From Trochalopteron elliotii (lineage: Eukaryota > Chordata > Aves > Passeriformes > Leiothrichidae), in contig JANPWX010000064.1 in assembly GCA_024734555.1 (NCBI GenBank), positions 1,289,990 to 1,353,989 of the forward strand: DNA of 64,000 nucleotides, written 5' to 3'. Within the stretch, counting starts at the first letter, position 1. Each line of letters begins with the position of its first letter. The notes beneath the pieces are model-generated. The model made no database searches. It was not told the origin of the DNA and saw nothing but the letters and a program-made list of their open reading frames with translations. Shown here one piece after another: positions 13,823-28,500 of the stretch. The translations under genes were made by a program, and so were the position numbers.

Positions 13823-16800
13823 ACATAAACTTTAGACTGCATTCCAGGAAGTAACTGAATTTTGGTATTTCTGGTTTTGATAACCCAACTGAATAATATA
13901 AAGGAATTGTAGCTCAAAGGCTGGATTTTTTGTGTTTACTTGAATGCAAATCCCCATATATAGTTATACTGGTATATTGTTCAGTAGTTCAGAACTGAAG
14001 CACCTAAAATCATTGTTGTGTTTATGAATGTAGGCCAATTCCAACACTCTTTTCTTTGATACTTGAGACATGTACTTTAAGATACAAATTTCTTTTCAAG
14101 TAATAAAACTATGAAATAATTTGATTGAGAGTCATCTATGATTTCTTTTTGAAACCCTTTCAAAGCCAGCCCTTTTCCTGTCATAAAGATTTCTCCATTA
14201 TCATGCCCCATTTTTTCCTTTATACATGCCATCCTTTTAGCACTACATTAAGAAAAAGACAGTAATGCCAAAACCTTCCAGATTTTTGCTCAGATCTACT
14301 CATTTCTTACTCTTAATCTGTGTGAGAAAACGTCAGCTTTAGATGGACAGAATGGCAGAGAGACACCTGCCATTGGCAGGTAGTAAACTGAGAGAAAGAT
14401 GGAATAGTGGCTCCTACAGTCTGGCCTGAATGAAAGCATGATGTGCAATTTAGAGCTGAAACTGTCTGTGAGTGGAAGGGGAGGAATAGTTAGCCTAGAA
14501 CAAAGAGCATGATAAAAGGTTTAAAAGAAAAATAATAGAAGTGGTGGTCAAAGGTGCATAAAATAAAAGGTACTTGGTGAACTATTTTATGTCATTGTTT
14601 CAAATCAAAATTTACAAAAAATTGCCATCCAGTTGTACCATTTACTTTTGTTCTAATCAAGTTGTGAGGTTGAGAGATATTACTCTGTTCTACAGAGAGC
14701 ATGTATCAATGCCTAAAACACCGGCACATGCTTGCTTCAAAGTCACCAATCTGAATCCAGCATGCTTCCCACGCAACAGGTTTTGAATTTCCAAATCCCC
14801 TTTATTCTGTTCTCCAAAAAGATTGTCTCCCTAAGCTCTGTGCTAGCTGTATTCATGCTTCACATATCCATTTGCTTGCTTGGTCTTACTCCTTAATTCC
14901 TTACTGTTTCATGTCTGAGAACTCAGTGTTAATTCTTATCTCAGCCTGTTAGTTCTACGCACTGAATCTGCTAGTTTAAACTGAACCACTCTCTTATAAA
15001 TTCATCTTTCCAGCTTCACTAAGAATTTTGTTGGTTGCTTTAGTCTTCTGTTCTGTGTGTTTTAGATAAAAAGAAGCAGAAGCAGGGGTCAGATGAAAGT
15101 CAGGGGTCAGATGTAATACAGAAACAGAACAATTTTAGGAAAAAATGCCATGAGGAGAAAAAGAAGCAAAGGAGGAAGCAATAAAGAAAGCAAGCATTTG
15201 GGAAACCTGAAAACAGCATTTGAATGAAATGTGAAAGAATCATTCTTGTGAAAACTGGATTATAGGTGCATCTTGACCAGTTTTTACTTGCTTCAGAGAG
15301 AGGTGTGCTTACTGTCAGGATTCAGCACGCCACAGTTCATTGTTGTGAGATTGCAATTACACACCTATGAACCTTCTGTTATTACTTGTCATTAATGTGA
15401 AAATGAGCATCCAAGGATGCTGATTGCACACACTTCTCTGTCCATTTAAAGGGTTCAATGAACTTCTGAGTGGTGTAAGGAGTGTTGTTACTCCCTCCCA
15501 TTCTTGTGATTTGATTGTACAATACAGAAAACAGTACACTTCTGAAGTAAAAGCCTCTGTTGTAAGTCTACTCCTTTTTATTTTAAGCATACGTTATTGA
15601 GAAAAAAGCAGTTTTATATTCAAGCAAATCAGTTTTGAATCCTGATTTCCAATATAGCAAATAAATCTGCTCTACCAGCTAAATTTTTTCACTTTTCCAT
15701 TAAAAATGCCAGGGTTATAATTAAATAAATATGTATAAGTAGGGTGTTTGGAAGAAGTTCTTTTTGAAAAACGGTATTAAATATAAACGACCTTTAATTC
15801 ACTTAGCCTCACTGAATAAGTTTTGAATTTCTTATCTTAATTTCAAACCCATCTCAAAGGTAAAAAGCAACATTAATATGTTCAGAATTTGTAGTGTGGT
15901 GTACAGAGTAAGCTTTTATATTCTCTGAAAGACTTGGTAAAGAACATATTTTACATCTGCGATTTAAGAATACTTAAATATTGGAGAAATCTGTGTAAGA
16001 AAATGCAGGGAATTTTCACGCACTTTGATACTCCAAATGAATATAGAAGTTCTATGCTCTTAGAAAAACATGTCTTTAATTTTTTTCTACAGCTGTCAAG
16101 TTAGTAAATATATTACTTGAATGCATTAGGAATGTAAAATCAAATACATTAATGAGGAAAAGATCAACCTTTATGGTTTATTCTTATTAATGTTACAGAT
16201 GATGCAATGTACGCAGTTTTCTACAAAGAGATGCAAAACTGCAAACATATATGTTTAAGATATGTATATATAAAATAAATAAAAGCAGGTATTTGAAATC
16301 TGTGTTTTTAGAAAAAATATTGCATAAATAATATTATACGTAAACTGATAAAATTTTGGACACCATCATCATGCACAGCTACTGTAGGCATGGTGTTCAG
16401 AATGTACTTCTTTTTCTTTAGACCTAAATAATTAGAGTTATAAATTAGTTTAGGGAAAGAAAAAAAAATGTAAGCTCTTAGGTGTCATCTTATCTAAAAA
16501 TTAGACATGTATGTCTGAGTCGTGACTCAAGATTATCTGTTCAAACAGTGAGGAACAGAAGCATCCCAGATGAAAATTCATAATGAAATGACACAATTCA
16601 GGATAAAGTAACTTTTGGTTGGGCTAAATAGCTACAATGGAAGCCAGGATTATGTGTCTCCATCCTTTAAATCCAACTTTTAATAGCTAAATCATCAGTT
16701 GGATGTATAGAATCATTAAGTATAACTCTAAGCTTCCTACTCAGTTTGATGAAATCCTCAGATTTGCTAAGTTTTACCAAATTCCCAATGTTGGGCTAAC

Positions 16801-19800
16801 AAATCTTGCATAGAAATTCTGTCCTTTTTCTTCCTAATATTTCTGTATAGTCTATGATTTTATTCTTGGTTTCACTGAAAAACTATATCAATCTATTTTT
16901 TTTTTTATTTTAGCATCAAATGAAATAAGTAAAATTAAAAAAAAAAACTAATTAAAAAAAAAAAGCAAGAGCAGCACTATTCAGTGTACCTTGCTATTTC
17001 CATTAAACCTAGTCCCGTCAGCCTAACTTTGAAAAAATTGTGGAATAGTTGTTCAGAGCTGTGTGAATAAAGACTTAACCTATGCCTGAACCCATGAAAA
17101 TCAGCAAGGAGTTACACAAAATATAATAGATTTTACAGAATCAAAAATTTCTAAAGAACTTGCAAGTACAGCTGTAAGAATAACTGATATTTAGTTAAGC
17201 AGATGAACTAAAAAGCATGTAGGAAAAGGGAATCTAATTTAATATTTTCTATTTGTTTTATTGTACCAAAATACTGAAATTCATTTTAGAACAACATGTA
17301 ATTTGGTAGGAAACTAAAGGTTTAATTTGGAAAATGCATTTATTTTGATGAAGTCTTGCAGTGCTGCAGGTTAGCTCCCCATGTTCAGAACACCCTCTGT
17401 CATTCTGTGCTCCCAAATAACCTTTTCAAGGCTGAGGCCACAGAGGTGTTCTGAATCACTTTTATGCTGCCCTCCAGCAGCTTGGGTCCTGGGTCTTTTC
17501 CATTGATCAATGAAGAAATCTCAATCCATTGTGCTGAAAATAATTTTTCAGGAAAAGAAAGAAAACCAAATCATTGGAACATTTTAGTTAAAAAGATGTT
17601 AAAATTGGAGCTGAGTGTATTCTAAAATGATGCATGTACACAATCAGAAACTTTCAGAACTATTTTGCTGTATCAAGATTTCCATGGCAAGGTCTCCCAG
17701 GTCTGAGAAACGATTGATGCTTGGTTAGATCTTATCTTACAAAGGAATCAGGAGACAATCAAGTACGCATCTTTCATCTGAAATGAAACTGGGATGCATC
17801 TTTGTGTTTAGAAATAGACATAGCCTAAATCATCTTACTTAAAAGCTGGTGTTGTCTCAAGGTAGCAGTGATTTCACTTGAGAAAATTAGATTTTACTGA
17901 TTTTTTTAATTGATCTGAACGGTTGATCAAGTTGGATGCAGCTGGATTTTTCAAACTTTATGGAATTTGGATATGACTATGTGGCATAACATAATAGGTA
18001 GTGCCATTTTTTAGACAAAACTGAACAGTAAATTTTCTCTCTCCTTTTTAAAGCGGCATATCACTTGGAATTTTGATTATCTCTATCATGTAAAAAGCAT
18101 TAAGAAGTATTATGATAGTAAAATACTGGTTTTGAAAAAAAATTAACTTGTTGAATATTTTATCATAGTTTTCAGTTACAAGAAAAACCCTAACAATCTA
18201 ATTATCTTCCATGACATTAACATTCATAGGAATATTTTCATATGCAGTAATAAGTGACACTACTTTGAGGGACATATTACACTTGGAGGAATGTGTTTGT
18301 GCAGTCATGAATTACATAAATTCAGGTGCCTTCCCATGGAGCATTTGGCAAATCAGAAAACACTGTTTTTCGTCATTGTGTGTATAAATATGCGCATGTG
18401 TATGACAACAGTATCTTTACATTTGTGTGGTAGAGGGGTACACATATCTTTGAATGTCTAGGCAAGATGCACCTGTTAATAATAACTAGAATTCTGAAAA
18501 ATAAACAGAAGTTTTTCAGGTTTGGAAGGAAAATATTTTGACCTGCCATCTTGTCAGGAAAGATTCTGTAGTCCTGCGAGAAGCTGGGTGGGTGAATAAT
18601 TTCAGTCAGGCTCTGCACAGTTCTTGAGGCATGGTTATGGGGTCTCGTGGGCACTTACCTGTTCCCTGGTGATTTTGGATGCTTCTGCAGGGTCATGAAG
18701 TTTCCCTCCCAGAAGCTTTTATAGAAACTCTAGACAAACTGCAACATTCCCCAACTAAGTGTCCTCAGTTGTAGGATTGGGTAGAGAACAACTTGTTGAT
18801 GGTTAGTGTGTTAAAAATGTGATTATTTTTCTTATTTGCTGGCATTTCTGGTGGTGCTCACAGTCTGAACATTTCATTCATGCTTTTGTACTCCTTGATG
18901 GTCAGCAAATTGTTGGCATAGTTTGTCTTTCTGCTTACTTGAGCACACAAAACCTGTTTAAGATGCAGGCTGTTATTTGGGACAGGTGATTGATCACATT
19001 TTGTCTGTTTCTATTTATACAAAACATTTCCTAAACCCTGTTACTTTTTTTGGCATGAAAAGCTGGCTTTAGCTCACATGGTTATGCTGACAGCTATGCT
19101 AACCAGACACAACTCATGCTAACTGCTGTGCTCAGACATGCTGGAAAAATACCATAGCAGTGCCAACTCTTCTTTTTTCTTCATTGTTGGACTCTTTGTT
19201 GGACTCTTTTTTTTTTTTTTTCCAAAGTGGATGCATCATCTATTTCTTATATGGTTGCAGATGGTGACAGTACAATGAGCTTCATAGTGATGTGATCCTC
19301 TGCATAAAGGTTTTTACTTAAAAAATTTTATCACTCAGCTTTGAAAACTTTAATTCTATTAAGCTTTTTACTTAAAAACAAGGTAAAAAAAATGTAAGCA
19401 AGCAATGTCAGGTTCTTTTCATAGTGCCTTGTTCAGTCCAGATGAGTGTTTGAATTTCAAGTGAGACGGTAAGTTTCCTTCAGTGTGGGCAGCTTTGATA
19501 TAATGTAAAGGTGGGGATAAAGTGAATGAAAAATAAGACAAAAGCTAAAATAAAGCTTCCTTTACAAGTAAGCCTTCATTGAAACTGCTGTCACTTCAGA
19601 CTCAAAAACCTAGTAGAGAAACAACAGTTTTGGCTTCTCATTGATCAGAGGTGTGGTGACCTTTCCACATTTGTACTGCTCATTCCCAAATTTTAGGCTT
19701 TTGGTGATGATTGACATAACGTGTCAAACAAGTGGGAAAGATTTTTGTTTTAAATAATAAAATATAAAAGTCAATGCCTTTGAAGTATTCAAAATAACCA

Positions 19801-22800
19801 ACAGTCTCCAGGAAAAATACTCTTTTATGTACTCAGCTGTACAAAGCCTGAAAGAACTTTGTGTTACAGCTTCAAAATCTTACATAGTACAAGAAGCATG
19901 CTGAGCTGCTGAAGTCTTTCTGCTCTGTCTTCCTGTCGCTCCATCAGTGAAAATGCAATCCTGGTGATTGCATGGTCAAAGGATGAAAAGACTGGAATAA
20001 GTTGCAATATGGGCTAATTGGCCAATGTGAATATTAACAAAAAACATTTAATGAATCTTTCAAAAATAAAATAGATCCATAGGGTATTCATATATGATTT
20101 CAAAGGTTATTTTCCTTTTTAAGAGAACTAAGAGCTAGGCAACATAACATGACTACTGAACATAGTAAGTCTCCTACTGCACCTGTATACAATTCTGGAA
20201 ATGAAACAAAATTTTGAGTAGGATTTTTAGAGATTTATGTACAGTGTCAATTAGTGCCTTTAGAAATTTGTGTCTACCAACAGAAGTGGATCTCAACAGT
20301 GATATTGGAATTAACTCTAGTGTGATCCCACAGACCATTTGCAAATGTAGAACTTTAAATACGTATTACAGTTCAGTTTCAATACTTCTGGAAAGTAGTT
20401 GTATGATCATTTTCTGGATTTATTTATTTGCACATCCTTAAATGGATGCAAGGAGACCCTGCAAGCAGAATATAGGCAAATATACATGTGTGTAAGACAC
20501 ACACATGCATATAGGCCTGTATGCAGGTTCATAGTGTATAAAAGCGAAGTAAAAGAAAAACATCTATATAAAGGAATGAGCTATTTCAGTCAGAATTACC
20601 AGAGAACTAGCTGGTGAGTGGTGACTTGAATTTGTGACTTGGTTTTTAAGAAGGATATGTTAGCTTGTAATTTTTCATAAAAACACCAGGTATGACTTGT
20701 GTTTTCTTTGTGGGGAGAGTTTGAGAAATTGCTGTCCAATAACAAAATATTAGGATGTGATCTCATTGAACAGTGTGAATGTGGTAGGTGCTCATTTACA
20801 ATAGATTTATATTTACAGATTTTTGACAAAAGGAAGAAGGGTTTAAGAAACATGGCTTAATGGGATAAATTGATTGGAATCATAATTTGGGAGAATTAAA
20901 ATAAAAAGTAAATAAAATTAATAATGATGAAGGGTAGTAACCTCCAGGACAGTTTGCCTGAGAGTACTGGATTCTTATCACTTGCAGTCATAAAATCAAT
21001 ATTGTCTCTTAGTAAGGAATTTTTCTGTACCTCATTAAGTTAAAATTTTGATAAGTGCTTACTCTAGAAGTTCATAGGAAATTGACATAATGATCTTTAA
21101 AATATTTGGCTCTGTTAAAGAGTATTTAATATATACACTTTCACTCATTAATGTCATGTAATTTCTGTAAGTTTCATGGAGGCTAGAAGGCATCCTTGGA
21201 TGATTTAGTCTGATGTGTGGAATAATGAAGTCTATAGAATTTTGCCCAAGGACCTTTTGCTTTCAGACAGGTTATTGCCTAGCTCAGAAATGCTTTTTAG
21301 AGAGAAGAAAAATTATTTCAGTATATGGAAATTGTGAGCTGTGCACAGTCCACTGTAATGTTTTAACTGTTTTTTTGAGCCCAACACAATTCCACTAAGA
21401 TTACCACTGACAATATACCTATAATTTTAGAAGAAAAGTAATTAACACATTCCCTTTTCTGTTAATTAGAGATTTTAAATCAAGGTATTGCTGCCCCTCA
21501 ACCTTTGATGCATGTTTATGATGATATGAAAATGGCTAAAAGGATCACTCACTGAGGGAGCCCAGAATAACCTAAGAGAGAAATCTAGTTATATACAGTA
21601 CAGGAAGCTCTCGGTGTTTGTTACTTTCACAATTTGTCTCAATAAGCTTAAAAGCTCCACAGACACACTTGCATGGACATAATGAGCATGCTGTGTGGAA
21701 ATTTAGCTGAAGGACTTTCAAGAGTAATGCAAATAAACTACTGCTTGCAACTGTACATCTTTCAATCTGCTTCTATTCCAAGCAGGCTACAGCAAGAAAA
21801 ATGTCATGTAGGTGGGCTGTCTGCACTTTGGTCAATGATTATATACTTCTGGGCCTGTGTAGAAATAGATAGAGCAGGAAAAAAATAGCAGGTATTTACA
21901 CACAAAACCATTCAGTGACAAAGTGCCCAGAGAGAAATGCATCGTCCCTTTTATTTGTAAATAAATAAAATACTGAACTACAACTGGGGTTGGAATTTAT
22001 GACATGTAACTTGAAGCTTTGTAAAATTAGCTGGTTGTGTTGGCTCCTTCTGCCACCAGTGTAGAGAAATATTCACTCCTGAAGGTAAATCATCTTTGAC
22101 TTGGACACATCCTGGAATGGTGTGAATGGTTAGGCATTTAGGCTCAACTTGACACTCAACCTGTATAAAATATAATAATGTAATAATGATATTTTAATTT
22201 TTTTTTCCTAAAAGTGAACAAAACTGGCAAAATGCTTAGGATCTTGCTGCGAATTCATCTTGCAGCAAACACATTTGAATAATTATTTTTGTAATTCTTG
22301 TAATCTGTGTTCTACAAAAGCAAAGGCACGAGGTATCATTGCTAGAGCCAGTAGATTTATAGTTAGGAAAAGATGATAGGTTCTTTCCACACAGGAGAAG
22401 ACGAGATGCAACAAATTGAAGAGAAAGCTTTGACACCTTTCTCTTGTCCTACTTAAATATGCTCCAAATGTAAGTGTGTTACTTATCCATAAAGGAAATT
22501 TTTCTAAAAGTCTGCTGAAATCATATTGTGCTTGGTGTCTTCCTATTAACCGTCCATACCGTAGCTAAGGAAATGTCTGATGAAATCCTCTCCCTTGCTC
22601 ATGCATTCTCACAAAGCTAAGTGGATTGAGGTACCTCTGCTACTTTCTTTTGTATAACTATACTTTAGATCAAAAATACAATATGCAGAACACTTTAAAG
22701 GCATGGAACCTGTAAAATAAGTGCTGCCCCTTAAGAGTATAAATAGTCCCACAGAAAAATTTACTTCAATGAGAATATTGAGTTATTTGCAAGAATTTAC

Positions 22801-22850
22801 TCATGGTGAGATATAAGTAAGGTTACCTTAAAAAATTAATATGATAAAAA
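13823..22850. other. AT-rich intronic stretch, nothing recognised
   Basis: No gene is supported. Small local features are a short tandem duplication of a CAGGGGTCAGATG unit near 15083-15113, poly-A runs near 16940-16963, and a duplicated TTGGACTCTT unit running into a T tract at about 19186-19222. A strong minus-strand splice-donor match is discussed under findings (near 18655-18725). Confidence 0.55.
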
Positions 22851-22872
22851 TATCTATCTATCTATCTATCTG

Positions 22873-22914
<42 letters not shown>
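22851..22914. repeat. Tetranucleotide microsatellite (TATC)16
   Basis: Sixteen consecutive 4-bp units, all TATC except the sixth, which is TGTC (22871-22874). It is followed directly by a T run. Arrays of this length are usually polymorphic in vertebrates, so copy number may differ between individuals and assemblies. Confidence 0.97.
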
Positions 22915-22917
<3 letters not shown>

Positions 22918-25136
22918 TTTTTCTAGTGTAAATATATAAACTCACTAATTAATATATTATTAAGTGAAACTCTGAGATTGCAACATGGGTCATTCAAGTC
23001 CTTAAATGTCATTGCTGAAATCCTAAGGAAATGGAAGTATTTGAGAGTATAATTTCCTCATGTTCACTCACCTTCTTTTCTAAATAGTGATCACAATCCT
23101 GTGCTTATGTTTTATAATCTGTTACCATGGAGATATTGCCATACCCTCAGGATGGTTACTCCATTGTATACAATCAAGTAGGATAAGAGAGTTGATTAAA
23201 ATGGTCCCAAAAATCTTCCTAATTGTCATAAAATATTCCTTGCTTTGGCTGTTTCTCACTATAAAAGGCAGTCAAGATAAACAAAAAACCTTGAAACGTC
23301 TGAGTTGAACTGTCCACATAAATTAAGATTTAATGCTTTTGAATATTTCCAGTATTGTCTTAGAATTCTTTTCACCTTTCATCTAATGTTGGTATGTTCT
23401 AGACTTCTCAGGACTGTAGGTCAGATGTTGTGAGCCCTCTTAAAGAATGCAAAGTCAGGAAATGATCTATGCCCATATTGCAGGAGGTCAGACAGTGCAG
23501 AATTCTCAGTGAGAGAAGAACACGTTTTTGTGAAAACCAAAAGAAAGACATAAGATTGCTAGAATGATTATGTGTGTATGTAAAGAGTCTTTAATATTGA
23601 ATCTGTTGTTGATAAAATACTTATTGCTTGAATCCTTCATATGTCCTGAAAAAAAAAAAAGAAACTCTTTTACCAGGAATTCTCCATCTTTATTTTAAGT
23701 GTTTGCAGTAAGAATGTTTGAGTAACTGTTATGAGTCTTAGGACTCAAATAATGGCAACAGTATATACTGGATGCCCTTCATTTACTCCTTAGAGGGAAC
23801 CTAGTTTGTGGAGGCATATGTTGTGCAAACTGAGCCCACATCCTTTGGTAGCAATATGTACAGTCCAAATCTGTCAGCATATCACAACAAAACTGTGTGT
23901 ATCTAACTAACATGCTGACAAGAATACCAATAGACACAAACAGGAGGCCAGAATTCTCAGTCATGTTTAAACTCCATTAATTAGATTATGGACAGCTTTT
24001 CAGCCTTTTGTTTGGATGGATGGAGTAAAATCCTACAACTGCCATCCATTTCATTGTGTTCTATCTGGAAATCAATTTTCCTTCCTTAATGGTAGTTTGT
24101 TTTCTAATACTACTGAAAAATTAGAGGTTTACGTCTTTTGTAATTTTTAAAATTTTAATTTTAAATTCATTTTCATTTAAAATTTTCATTCTTATTGGTA
24201 AATACATACTGTCTGTACTGAAAATGGAAGTGTAACCACTGGAGTCTGCAAAAATGTAGCATGCTGTAAGTTAACTGATTGATTTTCTTTGTTACTATAA
24301 AGAATTTTAGAAAAAAAGGTCTGTAGAGTCTATTTGAATAAAATTATATTTTTTAATTAGATATCTTAACCTACTCAATAAAAATAGCATTCATAAACTA
24401 CCTTTATGGGTACAATTTGATCATAGGCAGTCATTGTGATATTCACTAAAGAATAGAAATTATTAGTGTTTAGAACTACACTTCTACTTTAAATATTATA
24501 GAAATATTTCACACAGATATTTCTATTCACTATCTGTGCCTGCAAAACACATTGAAGGTTGTCTCAGCATTTTCAGAAAAAATTATTTCCTTTATCTAAT
24601 TGAACTTTAAAGTAGCTTTTCTGAAGACTGGTGTGAGAAACTAGAAGTGGTTGTTGCTATGGTAGTTTCAGAAAGCAGATGATAACCTTGATGTTTGGGC
24701 CAGAATTACTTGTTGCAGGAAAATAGGTTTGGATGTAAAAAGCTGGAAATGTTTGAAATCTTATTTGGTGTATTTCAGTTTAGAATTTTTTGTTTGCCTG
24801 TCCCTGTCTACTGATACTAATGGGATTACTCTGCTCCTCAGAGTGACATGTTCTGGAGAAAGTTATATAGAATATCAAACTAACAGTGATTATAAATCAG
24901 TGCTGAACACACTGAAAAAAGGCACTTGGAAGCTAAATATTTAGGTAAATAGACTACTGGTTTTAAGCTACGAGATTGTCTATCTTTATCTTTTTCTTTA
25001 CAGACTACCTTAGATTCTGACAGCCTTAAAATAAATGTCTGAAAAGCTCTCAGATGACCTTCTTTATCATATTCACAGCATGTTTCCTTGATATAAAACT
25101 CAAGTTGACAGGATTGTGAATAGAAAAGTTAGCTGT
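22915..25136. other. AT-rich intronic stretch, nothing recognised
   Basis: No coding exon, RNA gene or transposon recognised. The stretch ends at an assembly gap. Confidence 0.55.
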
Positions 25137-25477
25137 NNNNNNNNNNNNNNNNNNNNNNNNNNNNNNNNNNNNNNNNNNNNNNNNNNNNNNNNNNNNNNNN
25201 NNNNNNNNNNNNNNNNNNNNNNNNNNNNNNNNNNNNNNNNNNNNNNNNNNNNNNNNNNNNNNNNNNNNNNNNNNNNNNNNNNNNNNNNNNNNNNNNNNNN
25301 NNNNNNNNNNNNNNNNNNNNNNNNNNNNNNNNNNNNNNNNNNNNNNNNNNNNNNNNNNNNNNNNNNNNNNNNNNNNNNNNNNNNNNNNNNNNNNNNNNNN
25401 NNNNNNNNNNNNNNNNNNNNNNNNNNNNNNNNNNNNNNNNNNNNNNNNNNNNNNNNNNNNNNNNNNNNNNNNNNNNN
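25137..25477. other. Assembly gap (341 Ns)
   Basis: 341 undetermined bases. Open frames reported across it are artefacts of unknown codons and encode nothing demonstrable. The right edge is a GAGGG repeat, so the missing sequence is probably an extension of that repeat or other GC-rich, hard-to-sequence DNA. Confidence 0.98.
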
Positions 25478-25500
25478 GAGGGGAGGGGAGGGGAGGGGAG
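25478..25500 (+). repeat. (GAGGG)n repeat, G-quadruplex-prone
   Basis: The sequence leaving the gap consists of four GAGGG/GGGGA units: runs of four Gs separated by single As. Four such G runs with one-base loops satisfy the intramolecular G-quadruplex pattern. The array is probably truncated by the gap, and its true length is unknown. Confidence 0.9.
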
Positions 25501-28500
25501 GCTCTTGTAGCTCTTGTTATGAGCAATAGAAGGTTCAGGAAAACCCTGTAGGAGGAAGGGCTGCTTTTACCTGAGATCTTTCAATTATTTATAAGTTCAT
25601 TGCTTTATGCTGAGATATTTTTTATGAAACTTATCCTTATCCTTGAGAGTACTTTGTATCCACTTGAAATCAAACATGTTTTCTCTGGTTTATAGTTTGG
25701 TTTTTCTCCATCAATTCCACCTTTGAGTTTCAGTCACGCCTACTGCTACTAAACTTGGGGTCAAAGAGGAAGGGATGGGTGAAATCTGTTTGTAACTGCA
25801 CTCTCTGTGTGTTTCAAAACTAAAGGTAGAAACATATTTTAAATGTAAACTTTATTTATGCCTATAGCACTGCTGGAAGTAATTTCCACACCATGGGGAC
25901 CTCTTCTGAGGGAAACAGGGTGCAGCTGCAGCAGGGTTTCCTTGCAGCTGTGTACTCAGTAAGAGTTTTTCTTTTAGGGAATGTGCAATTTCTAATTATG
26001 AGAGAATCCTTATTTGGCATAGGCATGGCAAACTCATCTGCTTGTTAATAAAAGCATTTATTGTCCACATTATAATATGGTGTGTATTGGAGGAGAGCTG
26101 TCAAAAATCATTATGCAAACTTCATTAATAGCTCTCTATAGTCTGGAAATGAAATCTCTCCCTTAAAAGACTAGTCTTAGTCTGTATTTAAGATTAATCG
26201 GAAAAAAAAAAAGCTTGTTTCCTTCCACTTTTTTTTTGTTTTTGCTCATGTTTGCAATTTGTGAGTAATTAGCAAATCTGTTTAGACTGTTAGATCTTGG
26301 CCTGTAATTTACTCTAAGTGGAAGAATAACTACCACTATGGGAAACCCTACTGAAATCGGTGGGGATCTGCACAAATCACACTTTAGTTCCCTGGTTTTA
26401 GATAATAAAATTTTTCCCCCTGCTGATAATTTTATTGGGAAAATTAAATTACTGTGTGTTTATCAGATTCATAACAAGCATAAAATGTATTTACTCATTG
26501 TGATCCTAGGAAAGATCTCTAAGGTGGAAATTCAATGACCTTCAGACATCTAAACCTGAAATTTTAATATAAATCTCACTGACTAGTTCCTACCTAACCC
26601 TCAAAGTCCTAAGCTTTCAAGGTGTCTTCCAATCTCACACAAAAAATTCCCTAGTTTCCTGTAGTGTGCCATGTATGTGATTCTGAGAGTATTATACTTT
26701 AGGAAGTGTCTCCATCCACCTTGTCTTCTTGGAATCCAGAAGACAGACTAAGATTATGACCTGGTAGGTATGTTCTGCAGGGTCAGACTCCCAAAAATTT
26801 CTGTGGAGGGGCATGTGGATGTTTCCATCTGTGTGCCTGGATATAACCTGCTAACTCAGAGTTTCCACTCACATGTACTGCATGATGCTGGCTGCTGCTC
26901 ACTGCTTTCTGTGCTATTTCTGCTTTGTGTAGCTAGTCTTTGGTTTACTATCTCTTCTTCAGAGGTTCATGAGGTTGTGTCTTTCATAATTTTTTGTCTT
27001 TCTCTTTTTCATGATTTTGTGTCTTTCTACAGTGATATGCACATATCACAGTGCAGTGAGTAGCCCATTGGGGAGGAAATGCCTTGAGAAATGCTTGATA
27101 CAGCTTGAATCTCCTCCAAATGTATGAAGGCATGTTCCCAGGCTGGTATTCTCAATGCATCCAAAACATGTCAACTTGGCCCTTTTCATCTCTTTCTGGA
27201 TATCTTTATGACATCCAGTGTTAAAGTTTTTCCCCATATATGAAGGTTTCTAATAAACATGGTGTACAGGGTCTCCTAGGCTTAGCATTTTTTGTAGGCT
27301 ATCTTTTTTTGCTGCCTATCCTGAGAAGGGAATCTGGTCCTTTGAAATATTATTGAGATTATTTCCTAATAACATTCACTATGCAATCCTTTAATTCTAC
27401 TTGAAGTTATATATATATGCAGTAGGGTAGACAAATGCTTTCCTTATGTATGTAAGAAGCCTCCAGGTGTTCATGGCAGTTCTGGAATTTTAATATTCAA
27501 GTGAGTGGGAGGTCAGCAAGACGGCACTGAGCAACCAGTTTTTCTGGTATCTCATATCAGAAGAGACTAATTCGGAGCCAATCTTTTCTATATGGCAGTA
27601 CAACAGTTAGAGTAATTTGTGCTAAGTAAAGGCCAGTCAGAGCCACAGCTGAGAGGCTGCAAATACTTAACAAAGCACAGAAGCTTTTGCTGAGATACTT
27701 TTTGATCAGAATAACTTGGCAATCATGGAAAAAGGTGAACTCTTATGGGTCCTTGTCCTCACATTTCATGTTCCTTAAATGGGTAGTGTCAATTGTTTTA
27801 CCCCTTCTAAAACTGGCTGATGCCACAGAAGTTAACAAGACTCTTTACAGTGTCACAGTCCAGTCAAAATGATTGCCTCCTTTGAACCTTAACAAAACCC
27901 TGGCCTTACTGAAATTGCTCAGGTTTTCCATAGATACCACTGGAAAAAGGATTGACTCTTTCATTCTTTTAATTCTAAGAAGCTTTCTTGAAGTGGTTTT
28001 CTTTATGAGAAAGATCTGATTATACTTGTACATATTTATATCTAAAAATACAAATATAATACATTGTATGCAAATACATTTATAAAGCATTGTAATGTGT
28101 TAGTAATATTTTTAGTAACATCAAGTATACAGAGATGAGTTTTGTAATAATATAATTGCTAAGAGTATTAGATTCTCTACTTCCAATAATCTACTTTTAA
28201 TTTTCTGGATGACTTATCTACTTTCCTCGAGGTCTCCTAATCTTGCTTGACTATGGAATTTGAGGAAAGGAGTTGGTCTTTTAGAGAACTTAGTCAGGAA
28301 TGACTAGACAAGCCAAATATATATATATAAAAATCATAGATATGCCATTTTTTCCTGCCCTTGTGAAGACAGACCATGGGAATGTCATACGTTCTTTAAA
28401 TAATAAATAGTAAAAAGTTAAATTATCAGTCTATCTTTTTTTCCATGCTTATGTGACATTTCAAAGCAATTTAGGAAAACCTACCTTTTCCTTAGGCAAG

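Noticed and set aside
25050..25529. Two long open frames across positions 25050-25529 on both strands
   Set aside because: Nearly all codons are unknown bases from the assembly gap; the few real flanking residues show no homology.
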